Source: Aquitalea aquatica
GTDB lineage: Bacteria > Pseudomonadota > Gammaproteobacteria > Burkholderiales > Chromobacteriaceae
Reading direction: 5' to 3'
Length of the DNA stretch: 64,000 nt
NCBI RefSeq assembly: GCF_013911085.1
Contig: NZ_JACERN010000017.1
Span: forward strand, 62,001 to 126,000
The notes beneath the pieces were generated by a model. It was not told where the DNA came from, searched no databases, and saw nothing but the letters and a program-made list of their open reading frames with translations. Position numbers and translations under genes: made by a program. This document shows, one piece after another, positions 29,185 through 37,935 of the stretch; position 1 is the first letter of the stretch, and every line of letters begins with the position of its first letter.

Positions 29185-30642
29185 TCAGGTAGCGCTGTTG
29201 CAAACGATGTGTCTTACCTCCTGGAAAGAACGCAGCCCCCACGGGCCCAACTCGCGGCCGATACCGCTACGCTTGAAGCCACCCCAGGCGGTTTGCGGAA
29301 AGATGAGCTGAGGCGTACCCAGCCAGACCATACCCACATCAAGCTGTTCGGCCAGTTGCCGACTGCGGGCGGCATCACTCCCGACCACCGTGGCTACCAG
29401 ACCATAATCACTGTCATTGGTCAGCCGGATGGCTTCGGCATCGTCACGGAAGCTGCGGATGCAGGCCACCGGACCAAATATTTCTTCACGCCACAGCAGG
29501 CTGTCGCCAGGTAAATCGATAAACAAGGTAGGGCCGACAAAGCAACCCGGTCGGCTTTCTGCCTGCAGGCGTCCGTCACACAGCAGTCGCCCACCCTCAG
29601 CCACACCACGGTGAATGAAACCCACAACACGCTGTTGCTGGGCGTGGCTGATCAGTGGCCCCATTCCGGTACTGGCGTCGTCAGGCCCGCCGACTTGAAT
29701 GGCCCTTACCGCCTGCTGCATGGCATCCAAAAATGCCGGGTACAAGGATTGCTGCACCAGAATGCGAGAAGTGGCAGAGCACATCTGCCCGGCATTGAAA
29801 TAGGCCCCGGCTACCGCCAGCGCCACCGCCTGTGGCAGGTCAGCATCATCCAGCACGACCAATGCCGACTTGCCACCCAACTCCAGACTCACCCGCGCCA
29901 TGCGATCGGCTGCGCTATGCATCACCGCCTGGCCGGTTTTGTTACTGCCAGTGAAAGACAATTTGGCAATGCCAGGATGTCCTGCCAATGCCGCACCGGT
30001 TTCACCGCCACCACATACCAGGTTCACCACCCCCTCCGGCAGACCCGCTTCTTGCAACAGCTTGAGCAGGGAAATTTCCGCCAGCGGCGTCAGTTCCGAT
30101 GGTTTCAGTACCACGGTGCAACCCGCTGCCAGTGCCGGAGCCAGCTTCCAGCTGCTGGTCACCATGGGGAAATTCCACGGCACGATCAGGCCAACCACGC
30201 CAACCGGCAGCAGTTGCACACTGGCGGCAAAGGCCGGGTCTGGCAGCTGCACTTCCTGGGAAAATAGCGCCTGCTGCATGCAGCAGGTGGCATAGTAATC
30301 AAAGGTGGCCACCACATCAGCCACATCAAGTTCCGCTTCAGCTTGCGGCTTGCCGCTGCACTGCATCTGCAGTTGTACCAGCGGTGAGCCTGCAGCCTCG
30401 ATCAGACGGGCCATCCTCTCCAGCAGCCTGCCACGCGCTGCAGCCGGTGTACTGCGCCAGCCTGGCAAGGCCGCGCTGGCAGCACGAACAGCGTCGTCCA
30501 GCATGGTCACGTCGGCAGTCGATACCGTCGCATACGGTTGGCCACTGACAGGATCAATCAGCGACAACGGGCTGCCCATTCCATCCAGCCATTGCCCATT
30601 GATATGGACTCCACGTACTGACTGCATCTCGGATTTGCTCAT
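29185..30642 (-). CDS. NAD-dependent aldehyde dehydrogenase, gbuA-linked
   Basis: 485 aa from ATG 30642, which overlaps the preceding stop by 4 bases; the frame is open further upstream but that part is shadow. Marks: VPWNFPMVTSSWKLAPALAAG, KPSELTPLAEIS, LELGGKSALVVLDDAD (general base Glu) and FNAGQMCSATSRILV (catalytic Cys). The end SGIGRELGPWGLRSF is typical of betaine/aminoaldehyde dehydrogenases. Beside GbuA the likely substrate is 4-guanidinobutyraldehyde, giving 4-guanidinobutyrate for GbuA, analogous to KauB in Pseudomonas. Confidence 0.87.
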   Translation of the reverse strand: MSKSEMQSVRGVHINGQWLDGMGSPLSLIDPVSGQPYATVSTADVTMLDDAVRAASAALPGWRSTPAAARGRLLERMARLIEAAGSPLVQLQMQCSGKPQAEAELDVADVVATFDYYATCCMQQALFSQEVQLPDPAFAASVQLLPVGVVGLIVPWNFPMVTSSWKLAPALAAGCTVVLKPSELTPLAEISLLKLLQEAGLPEGVVNLVCGGGETGAALAGHPGIAKLSFTGSNKTGQAVMHSAADRMARVSLELGGKSALVVLDDADLPQAVALAVAGAYFNAGQMCSATSRILVQQSLYPAFLDAMQQAVRAIQVGGPDDASTGMGPLISHAQQQRVVGFIHRGVAEGGRLLCDGRLQAESRPGCFVGPTLFIDLPGDSLLWREEIFGPVACIRSFRDDAEAIRLTNDSDYGLVATVVGSDAARSRQLAEQLDVGMVWLGTPQLIFPQTAWGGFKRSGIGRELGPWGLRSFQEVRHIVCNSAT

Positions 30643-31055
30643 GCACAACCCTCCGGCAGCGGCGACAGGTGCTCGTGCACAGCCAGCCAGCCGCCAGCAA
30701 CATCCTGGCGGAAGAGGATGCTTTCGCGCTCTTGCAGTTGCTGTGTCACGCCTTCCAGCTGCACGGTAGTTCTTACCCGGTGCGTAAACAGCGCCAGCGT
30801 GCCCAGCCATTGCACATGATGGTCCGATGACTGACATGCCAGTACGCGAAAGCCCGCCTCTGCCTCCCAGGTTTGCCACAGAGCCTGATAAGCAGCACGG
30901 TTTTCCAGACGCACCGGGTGGTTATGAAACAGAAAGCTGGCATCTTCAGCAAACGCAGCAAAGTAAGCCGACACGTCGTGACGACCAAAGGCATCAACCA
31001 GTGCGCTGGCCGCCTGCAAAATGGCTTGATCTGTAGACAAGGTGCTCTCCTGCAT
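30639..31055 (-). CDS. NTF2-like/SnoaL-like protein (AtzH-type) in the gbuA operon
   Basis: 138 aa cone-fold protein: ALVDAFGRHDVSAYFAAFAE (first helices), DASFLFHN, AYQALWQTWEAEAGFRVLAC, and strands WLGTLALFTHRVRTTV and GGWLAVHEHLS. Small proteins of this type (AtzH/YybH-like) accompany amidohydrolases and may act as accessory subunits or bind small ligands. ATG 31055 overlaps the gbuA stop, and its own stop overlaps the ALDH start, so three genes are translationally linked. Function unknown. Confidence 0.78.
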   Translation of the reverse strand: MQESTLSTDQAILQAASALVDAFGRHDVSAYFAAFAEDASFLFHNHPVRLENRAAYQALWQTWEAEAGFRVLACQSSDHHVQWLGTLALFTHRVRTTVQLEGVTQQLQERESILFRQDVAGGWLAVHEHLSPLPEGCA

Positions 31056-32008
31056 CAGTCGCGATACTGCACACCAGGCAGCACGCACAGCATTTCAAAA
31101 GCAAGGTTCGCACCCAGCAAGGCGGTGGTGCCGAACGGGTCATAAGGTGGAGAAACCTCCACCAGATCAGCGCCCACCAGATTGACACCACGCAGGCCAC
31201 GGATGATCTCCAGTGCCTGCGGCACGGTAAGGCCGGCGATTTCCGGCGTGCCGGTGCCCGGAGCAAAGGCCGGGTCGATGCCGTCAATGTCAAAGCTAAG
31301 GTAAACCGGGCGGTCGCCCATCATCTCCCGCACCTGCTGCATCAAACCCACCAGCGACTTGCCCCAGCATTCCTCTGCCTGCACCACACGAAAACCTTGC
31401 TGGCGGCACCAGTCAAAGTCCTCGGCAGCATAGCCGGTGCCACGCAGGCCAATCTGGATCACGCGCTGACAATCCAGCAGCCCCTCTTCCACCGCGCGGC
31501 GAAACGGCGTGCCGTGGGCAATTTTTTCGCCGAACATGGTGTCGTTGACATCGGCATGGGCATCTACATGCACTACGCCCACCTTGCCGTATTTGGCATG
31601 CATGGCGCGCAGAATCGGCAACGCAATGGTGTGATCGCCCCCCAGGGTAATTGGCCGGCAGCCATTGGCCACAATCTGCTGATATGCCGCTTCGATACGC
31701 TGGATAGAATCGTGGATGTTGAAGGGGTTACTGGCGACATCACCAATGTCGGCAATTTGCAGTGAATCAAACGGTGCGGCACGCGTAGCCATATTGTAGG
31801 GACGCAACAGCACCGATTCGGCGCGGATCTGCCGCGGGCCAAAACGGGTGCCAGTGCGGTTAGACGTGCCCAAGTCAAACGGCACACCAACAAAACAGGC
31901 ATCCAGCCCGGATGTGTCCTCTTGCTGCGGCAAGCGCATCATGCTGGCGATGCCGCCAAAGCGCGGCATGTCATTTCCGCCTTGCGGCTGATTAAAAGCA
32001 AACTCCAT
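31055..32008 (-). CDS. gbuA: Guanidinobutyrase (agmatinase/ureohydrolase family)
   Basis: Hydrolyses 4-guanidinobutyrate to GABA and urea. 317 aa. Binuclear Mn motifs of ureohydrolases: ITLGGDHTIALP, VVHVDAHADVND, YLSFDIDGIDPAFAPGTGTP. The start NQPQGGNDMPRFGGIASMMR and the end ANLAFEMLCVLPG agree closely with Pseudomonas aeruginosa GbuA from memory, more than with agmatinase SpeB. First gene of the operon. The divergent LysR at 32180 is the likely regulator; AT-rich sequence lies between them. Confidence 0.85.
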   Translation of the reverse strand: MEFAFNQPQGGNDMPRFGGIASMMRLPQQEDTSGLDACFVGVPFDLGTSNRTGTRFGPRQIRAESVLLRPYNMATRAAPFDSLQIADIGDVASNPFNIHDSIQRIEAAYQQIVANGCRPITLGGDHTIALPILRAMHAKYGKVGVVHVDAHADVNDTMFGEKIAHGTPFRRAVEEGLLDCQRVIQIGLRGTGYAAEDFDWCRQQGFRVVQAEECWGKSLVGLMQQVREMMGDRPVYLSFDIDGIDPAFAPGTGTPEIAGLTVPQALEIIRGLRGVNLVGADLVEVSPPYDPFGTTALLGANLAFEMLCVLPGVQYRD

Positions 32009-32179
32009 TACACAACTCCCTCTACATCGAAAGTGACCGAAATGCCAGGATCGGCTTTTTTCGCTAGTATGCGAGCTGGAATTTTTTATTAAACAGCGAA
32101 AACGCCATGTTTACATTGGTGCACAGCGATGTATTAAGCCGTGCATGGAATGGCGCGTATTCACCAGAAAGGTGCAACC

Positions 32180-33082
32180 ATGTTGCGAACCATCAGTGAC
32201 CTGGACTTACGCCTGTTGCGGGTGTTTCTGTCAGTGGTAGAGGCCGGTGGCGTCACCCCGGCGCAGAGCATGCTTAATGTGGGGCAATCCACCATTAGCG
32301 CCCAGCTCTCCACGCTGGAAACCCGGCTGGGCTACCGCCTGTGCGAGCGTGGCCGCAGTGGCTTCAGGCTCACGGCACGTGGCGAACGCATGGTGGTCCT
32401 GGCACGTCAGTTACTGGATACCGTGGATGATATTGGTGAGCAGGCACGCAATATGGGACGTCAGTTGGTGGGTACACTGAACCTGGGGCTGATAGGACAT
32501 ACACCCACCAGCCACAATGCCCGTATCAGCGAGGCGATTGCCCGCTTCAAAACGCGCAGCCAGGCGGTGCGCTTCGCCATTTCGGTGCGGGCACCAGGCG
32601 AGTTAGAAGAAAAATTGCTGAGCGGGGAGATTGATGTCGCAGTGGGTTATTTCTGGCACCGGGTGCCCAGCCTTAGCTACACTCAGCTGTTTGTTGAGCG
32701 GCAGATTGCCTACTGCGCAGCCGGGCACCCTCTATTTGACAATGCAGGCCACACAACACGGGAGCAAGCAATCCAGCATGAATGGGCATGGCGTAGCTAC
32801 CCGCTACCGGAAGCCCGACTGCAGCTCCCCCCCAGCTGCATTACCGCCCAGGCGGACAATATGGAAGCGGTGGCAGTATTCATTCTATCCGGCCATCACT
32901 TGGGCTTTTTACCCGAACACTTTGCCCGCCCACACGTGGAACAAGGCCTGCTCAAACCATTGGATGCTAAGGAATTCTTCTACGAAGTACCTTTCCACAT
33001 GGTGACCCGCAAACTGAACCGCCATGGTGATGTACTGACTGCCTTTATCGAAGATCTTATCAGCGCTCATATGGATGCTTGA
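32180..33082 (+). CDS. LysR-family regulator of the gbuA operon
   Basis: 300 aa from ATG 32180 (GAAAGG upstream). HTH: LRVFLSVVEAGGVTPAQSML, then LETRLGYRLCERGRSGFRLT. Ligand domain from GTLNLGLIGHTPTS. The HTH is of the type found next to guanidino-acid and purine-derivative catabolic genes. Divergent from gbuA with about 170 bases of AT-rich DNA, so it probably activates that operon in response to 4-guanidinobutyrate or a precursor. The inducer is inferred. Confidence 0.88.
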   Translation: MLRTISDLDLRLLRVFLSVVEAGGVTPAQSMLNVGQSTISAQLSTLETRLGYRLCERGRSGFRLTARGERMVVLARQLLDTVDDIGEQARNMGRQLVGTLNLGLIGHTPTSHNARISEAIARFKTRSQAVRFAISVRAPGELEEKLLSGEIDVAVGYFWHRVPSLSYTQLFVERQIAYCAAGHPLFDNAGHTTREQAIQHEWAWRSYPLPEARLQLPPSCITAQADNMEAVAVFILSGHHLGFLPEHFARPHVEQGLLKPLDAKEFFYEVPFHMVTRKLNRHGDVLTAFIEDLISAHMDA

Positions 33083-33631
33083 TTATTCAAACCAAACCGC
33101 CCCATTTCCCAATGATAGTCCGTGAGCCTTACTGGACAACGTGCCAATATTCTAAATATGCCGATTTTTACTTGATTTACGCGATCAGACTTCATATTGA
33201 CGACAATAATCCCACCCGCCACAAGTAGTTGGATATTTCCCCGTCAACAACTGTTGATAGCCAACGACTCCCATTTCTTGATAGCAATCAATATTCATTC
33301 GCTCTGAGTAGTTCTACTAAGTTAAAAAATTCATAAAAGCTGTTAAATTTTTTACCACTTCACGGTTTGTAAAAATAGTAGATAGTACTGCGCACAAAAA
33401 GAGCAAGATGGCAGGTTACATATCAGCCATGAACATCTCGCGGTACTGAGCAGCTTGATTGACAAGGGATGAGGCAACAATCCCTGAGGGAGTAGGTCGA
33501 AAGCTATCAGTCGGTAGTAGCCAGTCAGGAAGCTGTACTACAGGCACGGTCATACTCTTTCAGGTAGCCGAGAGACGCCAATGACGTATACATTGGTAAT
33601 TTTTTAACTGTGCTTATTTTGAGATGCCAAG
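33083..33631. other. AT-rich intergenic region and structured leader of the outer-membrane protein gene
   Basis: AT-rich to about 33400. The last 180 bases fold: AGGGAT (33465-33470) pairs with ATCCCT (33480-33485), and GTAGTA (33514-33519) pairs with TACTAC (33536-33541) with extra GC pairs inside. No known riboswitch signature is recognised. No gene seen. Confidence 0.4.
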
Positions 33632-34246
33632 ATGAAGTTTGCTAATTTTTGTTTGTCTGCTGTCGCGTTGTGTTGCATGTCAACAGCCTTTGCTGCAGAA
33701 GGTAACTTTACAGGTGCCTCCCTCAGCCTTGGTCTGGGTACGTCGAGTAACAAGGTTGAGTATGGTGGTTTCCTGAACGGTCAATCCAGTTCAAAAACCG
33801 ATTTGGCTTCCGACTTGCAATTCAATTACGGCATTGCGGCCGGCAACAACTGGGTTATTGGTCTGGGTGCGAGCTATGATTTGAATGATCGCAAATTTGG
33901 TGCGGTGAACTACACCGACGGTGGCCAACAAACGGTGAATGTGAAGCTGAAAGAGCATTGGTCTCTGTTTGTTACTCCAGGCTATCTGGTACAGCCGGAT
34001 CTATTGGTGTACGGCAAACTAGCTTATCACTCCGCTAAAGCGGACATCCACGATACGGATGTCGGCAATGGGACGAGTAACCATCAGGGCGTTGGTTATG
34101 GTATTGGCGTGAGTTATGCACTTACTCGTGCTGTTGAATTGGGTGCTGAAGTGCAGTATGTCAGTCTGAGCCGTGAGTCCGCGAATCTCTCGAATGGCAA
34201 GCCTTCGTTTACAGAAGCGATGGTGCGCCTGGGCTATCGTTTCTGA
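33632..34246 (+). CDS. Small outer-membrane beta-barrel protein (OmpA/Opacity-like)
   Basis: 204 aa. Signal peptide MKFANFCLSAVALCCMSTAFAA, then eight or so amphipathic strands (FTGASLSLGLGTSSNK, FNYGIAAGNNWVIGLGASYD, HWSLFVTPGYLV, YGIGVSYALTRAVELGAEVQY), ending in the OMP C-terminal signature MVRLGYRF. Fits the 8-stranded porin-like/opacity group. Codon use is less GC-rich than the neighbours, common for highly expressed outer-membrane proteins. Monocistronic with its own terminator. Confidence 0.82.
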   Translation: MKFANFCLSAVALCCMSTAFAAEGNFTGASLSLGLGTSSNKVEYGGFLNGQSSSKTDLASDLQFNYGIAAGNNWVIGLGASYDLNDRKFGAVNYTDGGQQTVNVKLKEHWSLFVTPGYLVQPDLLVYGKLAYHSAKADIHDTDVGNGTSNHQGVGYGIGVSYALTRAVELGAEVQYVSLSRESANLSNGKPSFTEAMVRLGYRF

Positions 34247-34283
34247 GCAACTGAACTAGCGTTTCTGTAGCCTTGAGCGCCCT

Positions 34284-34309
34284 TGCCCCAGCACCTGCTG
34301 GGGCATTTT
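34284..34309 (+). terminator. Rho-independent terminator after the outer-membrane protein gene
   Basis: TGCCCCAGC (34284-34292), a 4-base loop, then GCTGGGGCA (34297-34305) followed by TTTT. Confidence 0.88.
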
Positions 34310-34396
34310 CATGCACATATCTAGGATATATGTCACTTTGGATTGACCTATGCACCGCAGCTGCTCGTCATTGCCGATGGGTGACTGAAGTGGAGC

Positions 34397-34828
34397 TCAT
34401 TCAGCAGACGGTCGTTCCCAGCACATTTTCTGGGCGAATACATAGTGGTTGTCTGTGTACTTGACCCCATCCAACCGGATTGCCCAGACATCGGTACGTT
34501 TAAGCATGGCCAAAGGATGGCGACGGGTGTAAATGCCCAAAGCATCCTGCCGGGGAATACCATCCAGCAGCTCGGCATGTGCAGTGAATTGCAGGCCACG
34601 GATCTCCCGCAAATGCTGCGGCTGCTGTGCCACTGTGCCGGCCAGCTTGGGCTGGATCAGCATTTGCTGGCCATGCCGTGTGGTTTGACTGGTCAGGACA
34701 ATCAATCTCGCTTGCTCCGTATCCAGTGCATAAAAGCAGCTTGCGGCCCACAGCCCCTCATCATCCTTTATCGCCAGACTGACAACATGGTTCTGAACCA
34801 GAAATTCCTGAATCTTGTCAGGTAGCAT
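34397..34828 (-). CDS. yhbP: YhbP-family (UPF0306) protein, PNPOx-like split barrel
   Basis: 143 aa from ATG 34828 (GGAG upstream; a second ATG at 34831 is just 5'). Aligns by eye with E. coli YhbP: NHVVSLAIKDDEGLWAASCF, LTSQTTRHGQQM, AGTVAQQPQHLREIRGLQF, YTRRHPLAMLKRTDVWAIRL, VKYTDNHYVFAQKMCW. The fold is that of FMN-binding pyridoxamine-phosphate oxidase-like proteins; activity is not established. It is the last gene of the minus-strand ubiD/ubiX/yqgA group, a flavin-related setting. Confidence 0.85.
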   Translation of the reverse strand: MLPDKIQEFLVQNHVVSLAIKDDEGLWAASCFYALDTEQARLIVLTSQTTRHGQQMLIQPKLAGTVAQQPQHLREIRGLQFTAHAELLDGIPRQDALGIYTRRHPLAMLKRTDVWAIRLDGVKYTDNHYVFAQKMCWERPSAE

Positions 34829-34893
34829 CATGTTCTCCGGGTATGAACAACCGCACTCTCCAGCCATGGCGAGTGCGGTTGTTGCTTGCACGA

Positions 34894-35610
34894 TCAGGCA
34901 ATATAACTGGCCCACAGGAAGGAGAATGGCATCACCAGCAGCAGGGCCGGTAGCATATTGGCCACGGGAAACATCTTGATGCCGCAGATCCGCAGGCCGG
35001 TCGCCAGCATGATCAAGCCGCCAGCTGCCGAGAAGTCCGCCATCATGCTGGCCGTGGTCAGTGGCATGATCAGCGTTGCCAGCGTTGCCAGCGCCAGTTG
35101 AATCATGATTTGCGGCACGGCAATGGTTGCCACGGCATAGCCAAGCGATGTGGCGAAGATGGCCGAGGTAAACAGGTCAAGAATGGTCTTGATGTACAGG
35201 ATGGACGGGTCGCCCGTCATGCCTTCGTGCATCGCCCCGAAAATGCCGGTACCACTGGCACAAAACAGCACCAGGATGGCTACGAACTTGTCCATGAACT
35301 CCTCTTGGGACAAGCCCTGGCGTGGCGGTATCACCTTATCGATAAAGCCACGGGTGGCTCCCGCCATTTTGCCAAGCCCGCGCTCAACCCCCAGCATCTC
35401 CCCGATAACCGCCCCCAGCACCATGGCCAGTACCACCGCAGGCATGAATTTCACCTTCACGATCAGCATGGCCCCCAGCCCCATCGAGGCCAGGCCGAAT
35501 GTCTGCGGCAATGCATTGCGCAAACGCTCCGGGAGTCGGCTTCCCAGAAAAGCCCCCACGATGCCACCAATGGTGACAACTGATCCGTTTACATAGGGTC
35601 CGATCAACAT
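34894..35610 (-). CDS. yqgA: YqgA/YdfK-family (DUF554) membrane protein
   Basis: 238 aa inner-membrane protein with about seven hydrophobic segments. Nearly every block matches E. coli YqgA: GSVVTIGGIVGAFLGSRLPE, TFGLASMGLGAMLIVK, VLFCASGTGIFGAMHEGMTG, LPLLL-type helices and LATGLRICGIKMFPVANMLP. Function unknown; sometimes annotated as a possible transporter. It follows ubiX by 12 bases, so it may move the aromatic acid substrate or product. That is inference from position. Confidence 0.87.
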   Translation of the reverse strand: MLIGPYVNGSVVTIGGIVGAFLGSRLPERLRNALPQTFGLASMGLGAMLIVKVKFMPAVVLAMVLGAVIGEMLGVERGLGKMAGATRGFIDKVIPPRQGLSQEEFMDKFVAILVLFCASGTGIFGAMHEGMTGDPSILYIKTILDLFTSAIFATSLGYAVATIAVPQIMIQLALATLATLIMPLTTASMMADFSAAGGLIMLATGLRICGIKMFPVANMLPALLLVMPFSFLWASYIA

Positions 35611-35622
35611 GGCTGTATACCT

Positions 35623-36249
35623 CTAGTTTTGTGTTGCCCAGGCCTGCTCATGGCTGGCCGGGCTGCTCGCAGAGTGACCGAATGCAGGCTCCCCCCATCT
35701 GGGCAGGCTTTTGACCTCCAGATCGAACAGATCCAATGCCCGACCCACGCTGTGGGTAATGACATCGTCCAGCGACTGTGGTCGCTGATACAGGGCAGGA
35801 ACCGGCGGGAAAATGATGCCTCCCATTTCGGTGACTTTGCGCATATTGTCCAAGTGAGCCAGATTCAACGGCGTTTCCCTGGCCATCAATACCAGCCGGC
35901 GTCGGTCTTTCAACACGACATCAGCGGCACGGGTCAGCAGATTGTCCGTCATGGCATGTGCGACAGAGGCAAGTGTTCGCATGGAACACGGCGCAATCAG
36001 CATCCCCAGCGTCTTGAACGAACCGCTGGCGATCGAAGCTCCCAGATTAGCCAGCGGGTGAACCACGTCGGCCATACTCAAGACTTCTTCTTTCTGGTAG
36101 TCGGTTTCCAACGTTCGGGTCATTTCCGCCCCGCGTGAAATCACCAGATGGACCTCGACATCCATGGCCTGCAGCAATTGCAAAGCCTTGTAGCCATACT
36201 GGAAACCGGTCGCTCCACTGATGCCGACGATAATGCGCCGTGTACTCAT
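35623..36249 (-). CDS. UbiX-family flavin prenyltransferase
   Basis: 208 aa (about 195 core residues plus a Pro/Ser-rich tail). Prenylates FMN with dimethylallyl phosphate to give the prFMN cofactor of UbiD decarboxylases. Marks: [52 protein letters not shown] (FMN site), [35 protein letters not shown]. Located 10 bases after the UbiD-family gene, the arrangement of vdcB/lpdB-type subunits dedicated to a phenolic-acid decarboxylase. Confidence 0.9.
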   Translation of the reverse strand: MSTRRIIVGISGATGFQYGYKALQLLQAMDVEVHLVISRGAEMTRTLETDYQKEEVLSMADVVHPLANLGASIASGSFKTLGMLIAPCSMRTLASVAHAMTDNLLTRAADVVLKDRRRLVLMARETPLNLAHLDNMRKVTEMGGIIFPPVPALYQRPQSLDDVITHSVGRALDLFDLEVKSLPRWGEPAFGHSASSPASHEQAWATQN

Positions 36250-36259
36250 GATTTACCCC

Positions 36260-37747
36260 TTATTCGAAATCAGGCAGAAAGCGCTTAACATCAACCTCTT
36301 TGAATCTGGAACGCTCAAAGTGCGATTTCAGATCGAAGGGCACCGTGCAGTCGAAGATGGTTTTGCACGAAGTGCCCGCCTGACGGATGCTGGGACTGAA
36401 TGCCGGAATCTGCGAAGGATCCAGCGGATGGCAACGTACGCCCGGTATGAAGACCGTGCTGACATCACCCTGATAGCGGGTTTGCATGGCCCACAGCACA
36501 TCGTCGGTATCGAAGATGTCGACATCTTCATCAACCAGAATCACATGCTTCAGCTCCGGGAAGGCCGAGAATGCCAGCAAGGCGGCCTGACGCTGGCGCC
36601 CTTCATCCGCGGGCCCGGATTTTTTGAACTGCAGCACGGCCAGAAACTTGCCGCCACCAGACGAGTGAGCAAATACATTCAGCAATTTGCCCGGCATGGC
36701 GCGATCCACCATATCGAGAATGCTGGCCTCGGTAGGAATGCCGGCCAGATTGACGTGCTCCTCGCCCGGGCCCACGGTGGTTTGCAGGATGGGATTGCGC
36801 CGGTGGGTAATGGCCTTCACCTTGATCACCGGCAGCGCATCTTTTGATTCGCCGGTATAGCCCGGAAACTCCGGCATGGCTTTGCCGGTATCCGTGTTCT
36901 GGTCTTCACGCACCCGCACATTGGGCAGCAGTTCACCTTCAATCACCACCTCGGCATGGGCAATGGCGCGTGCCGGAATGGTCAGGCAGCGTGATAACTC
37001 AACCGGGCGACCACGAATGGCACCCGCCACGTTCAGTTCATCAAAACCCAACGGGGTGGTCGGCGGTTCGAAGCAGGCGGCAATCTCGATGGCCGGGTCC
37101 ACGCCAATGCTGATGGAAATGGGCAGCGGTTTGCCTGCAGCTTCAGCCTTCTGGCGGAAGGCGTCGATATGGCGGCCAGGTGTCAGCCACATCGATAGCT
37201 CATCCCGGCTTTGCACGCACAGGCGGTGGATGGTGATGTCGGATTCGCCGGTTTCCGGGTCCGATGCGTAGCACATGCCCATGGTGATGTAGGGGCCGGC
37301 ATCTTCTTCGGTATTGGTCGGTGCCGGCAGCAGGGTGCGCAGGTCAAAGGACGGGTCGCTGGCATAGTGGACCACCTCCTGACATTGGGCCTTGTCCGGA
37401 CCCACCTCAACCGGGGCCTGCGGATGCTGCACGGCATCCTTCAGCAAATGTCCCAGCCGCTCAGGCGCGCAGCCCAACAAATGGCCGACACGCTTGCGCG
37501 AACCAACCAGGCCAATCACCACCTTGAAGTCCGGGAAGCCCTTCACTTTGTTGAACATCATGACCGGCCCGCCTTTGCGGGTAGGGCGCATGCAGGTACC
37601 ACCGGCACCAACGTAGCGATATACGCCAGACAGTTCGGCTTCCGGGTCTACCTCAGTATCAGTACTGACAAACTCACCGGGCAGGGATTGCAGCAGTGCC
37701 AGCGCAGAGCGCAGGTCGTGTACGGGATGATCGGATTTGCAATGCAT
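36260..37747 (-). CDS. UbiD-family phenolic-acid decarboxylase (LpdC/AroY-type)
   Basis: 495 aa prFMN-dependent non-oxidative decarboxylase. The N-terminus STDTEVDPEAELSGVYRYVG, GGPVMMFNKVKGFPD, APTNTEEDAGPYITMG, FEPPTTPLGFDELNVAGAIR, GKAMPEFPGYTGES (catalytic acid Glu region) and LVDEDVDIFDTDDVLWAM align by eye with Lactobacillus LpdC (gallate decarboxylase) and enterobacterial protocatechuate/4-hydroxybenzoate decarboxylases. The exact substrate (gallate, protocatechuate, 4-hydroxybenzoate or other) cannot be told. First gene of the minus operon, facing a LysR across 188 bases. Confidence 0.88.
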   Translation of the reverse strand: MHCKSDHPVHDLRSALALLQSLPGEFVSTDTEVDPEAELSGVYRYVGAGGTCMRPTRKGGPVMMFNKVKGFPDFKVVIGLVGSRKRVGHLLGCAPERLGHLLKDAVQHPQAPVEVGPDKAQCQEVVHYASDPSFDLRTLLPAPTNTEEDAGPYITMGMCYASDPETGESDITIHRLCVQSRDELSMWLTPGRHIDAFRQKAEAAGKPLPISISIGVDPAIEIAACFEPPTTPLGFDELNVAGAIRGRPVELSRCLTIPARAIAHAEVVIEGELLPNVRVREDQNTDTGKAMPEFPGYTGESKDALPVIKVKAITHRRNPILQTTVGPGEEHVNLAGIPTEASILDMVDRAMPGKLLNVFAHSSGGGKFLAVLQFKKSGPADEGRQRQAALLAFSAFPELKHVILVDEDVDIFDTDDVLWAMQTRYQGDVSTVFIPGVRCHPLDPSQIPAFSPSIRQAGTSCKTIFDCTVPFDLKSHFERSRFKEVDVKRFLPDFE

Positions 37748-37821
37748 GATTTACCTTTCATTACGTCGGTTAGTTGAATTCACCGCGACGAATATAAAGA
37801 TTTCTGGCCCAGCAAAAAAAT

Positions 37822-37867
37822 ACCGTTTTGGTGTGGAAAACCATACCAAAATGGTGTAATCGATTAC
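37822..37867. promoter_or_regulatory. Candidate LysR operator between ubiD-like and LysR genes
   Basis: ACCGTTTTGGT (37822-37832) and ACCAAAATGGT (37845-37855) form an inverted repeat with one mismatch, followed by the perfect palindrome GTAATCGATTAC (37856-37867). Placed between divergent genes, as LysR binding sites usually are. Confidence 0.5.
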
Positions 37868-37935
37868 ATTGCAATTTGACTTAAATCAATATTTTAAGCA
37901 GTCTAAAAAACCAGAATGCGCCGAAGGAGAATGAC

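Noticed and set aside
30643-30879. N-terminal extension of the gbuA-linked aldehyde dehydrogenase
   Set aside because: The extra 79 codons lie antiparallel in frame over the NTF2-like gene and have no family similarity; the ATGA overlap at 30639-30642 fixes the start.
33460-33545. Possible cyclic-di-GMP or guanidine riboswitch
   Set aside because: The hairpins lack the conserved cores of GEMM-I/II and of guanidine-I/II/III motifs as I know them; left as an unassigned structured leader.
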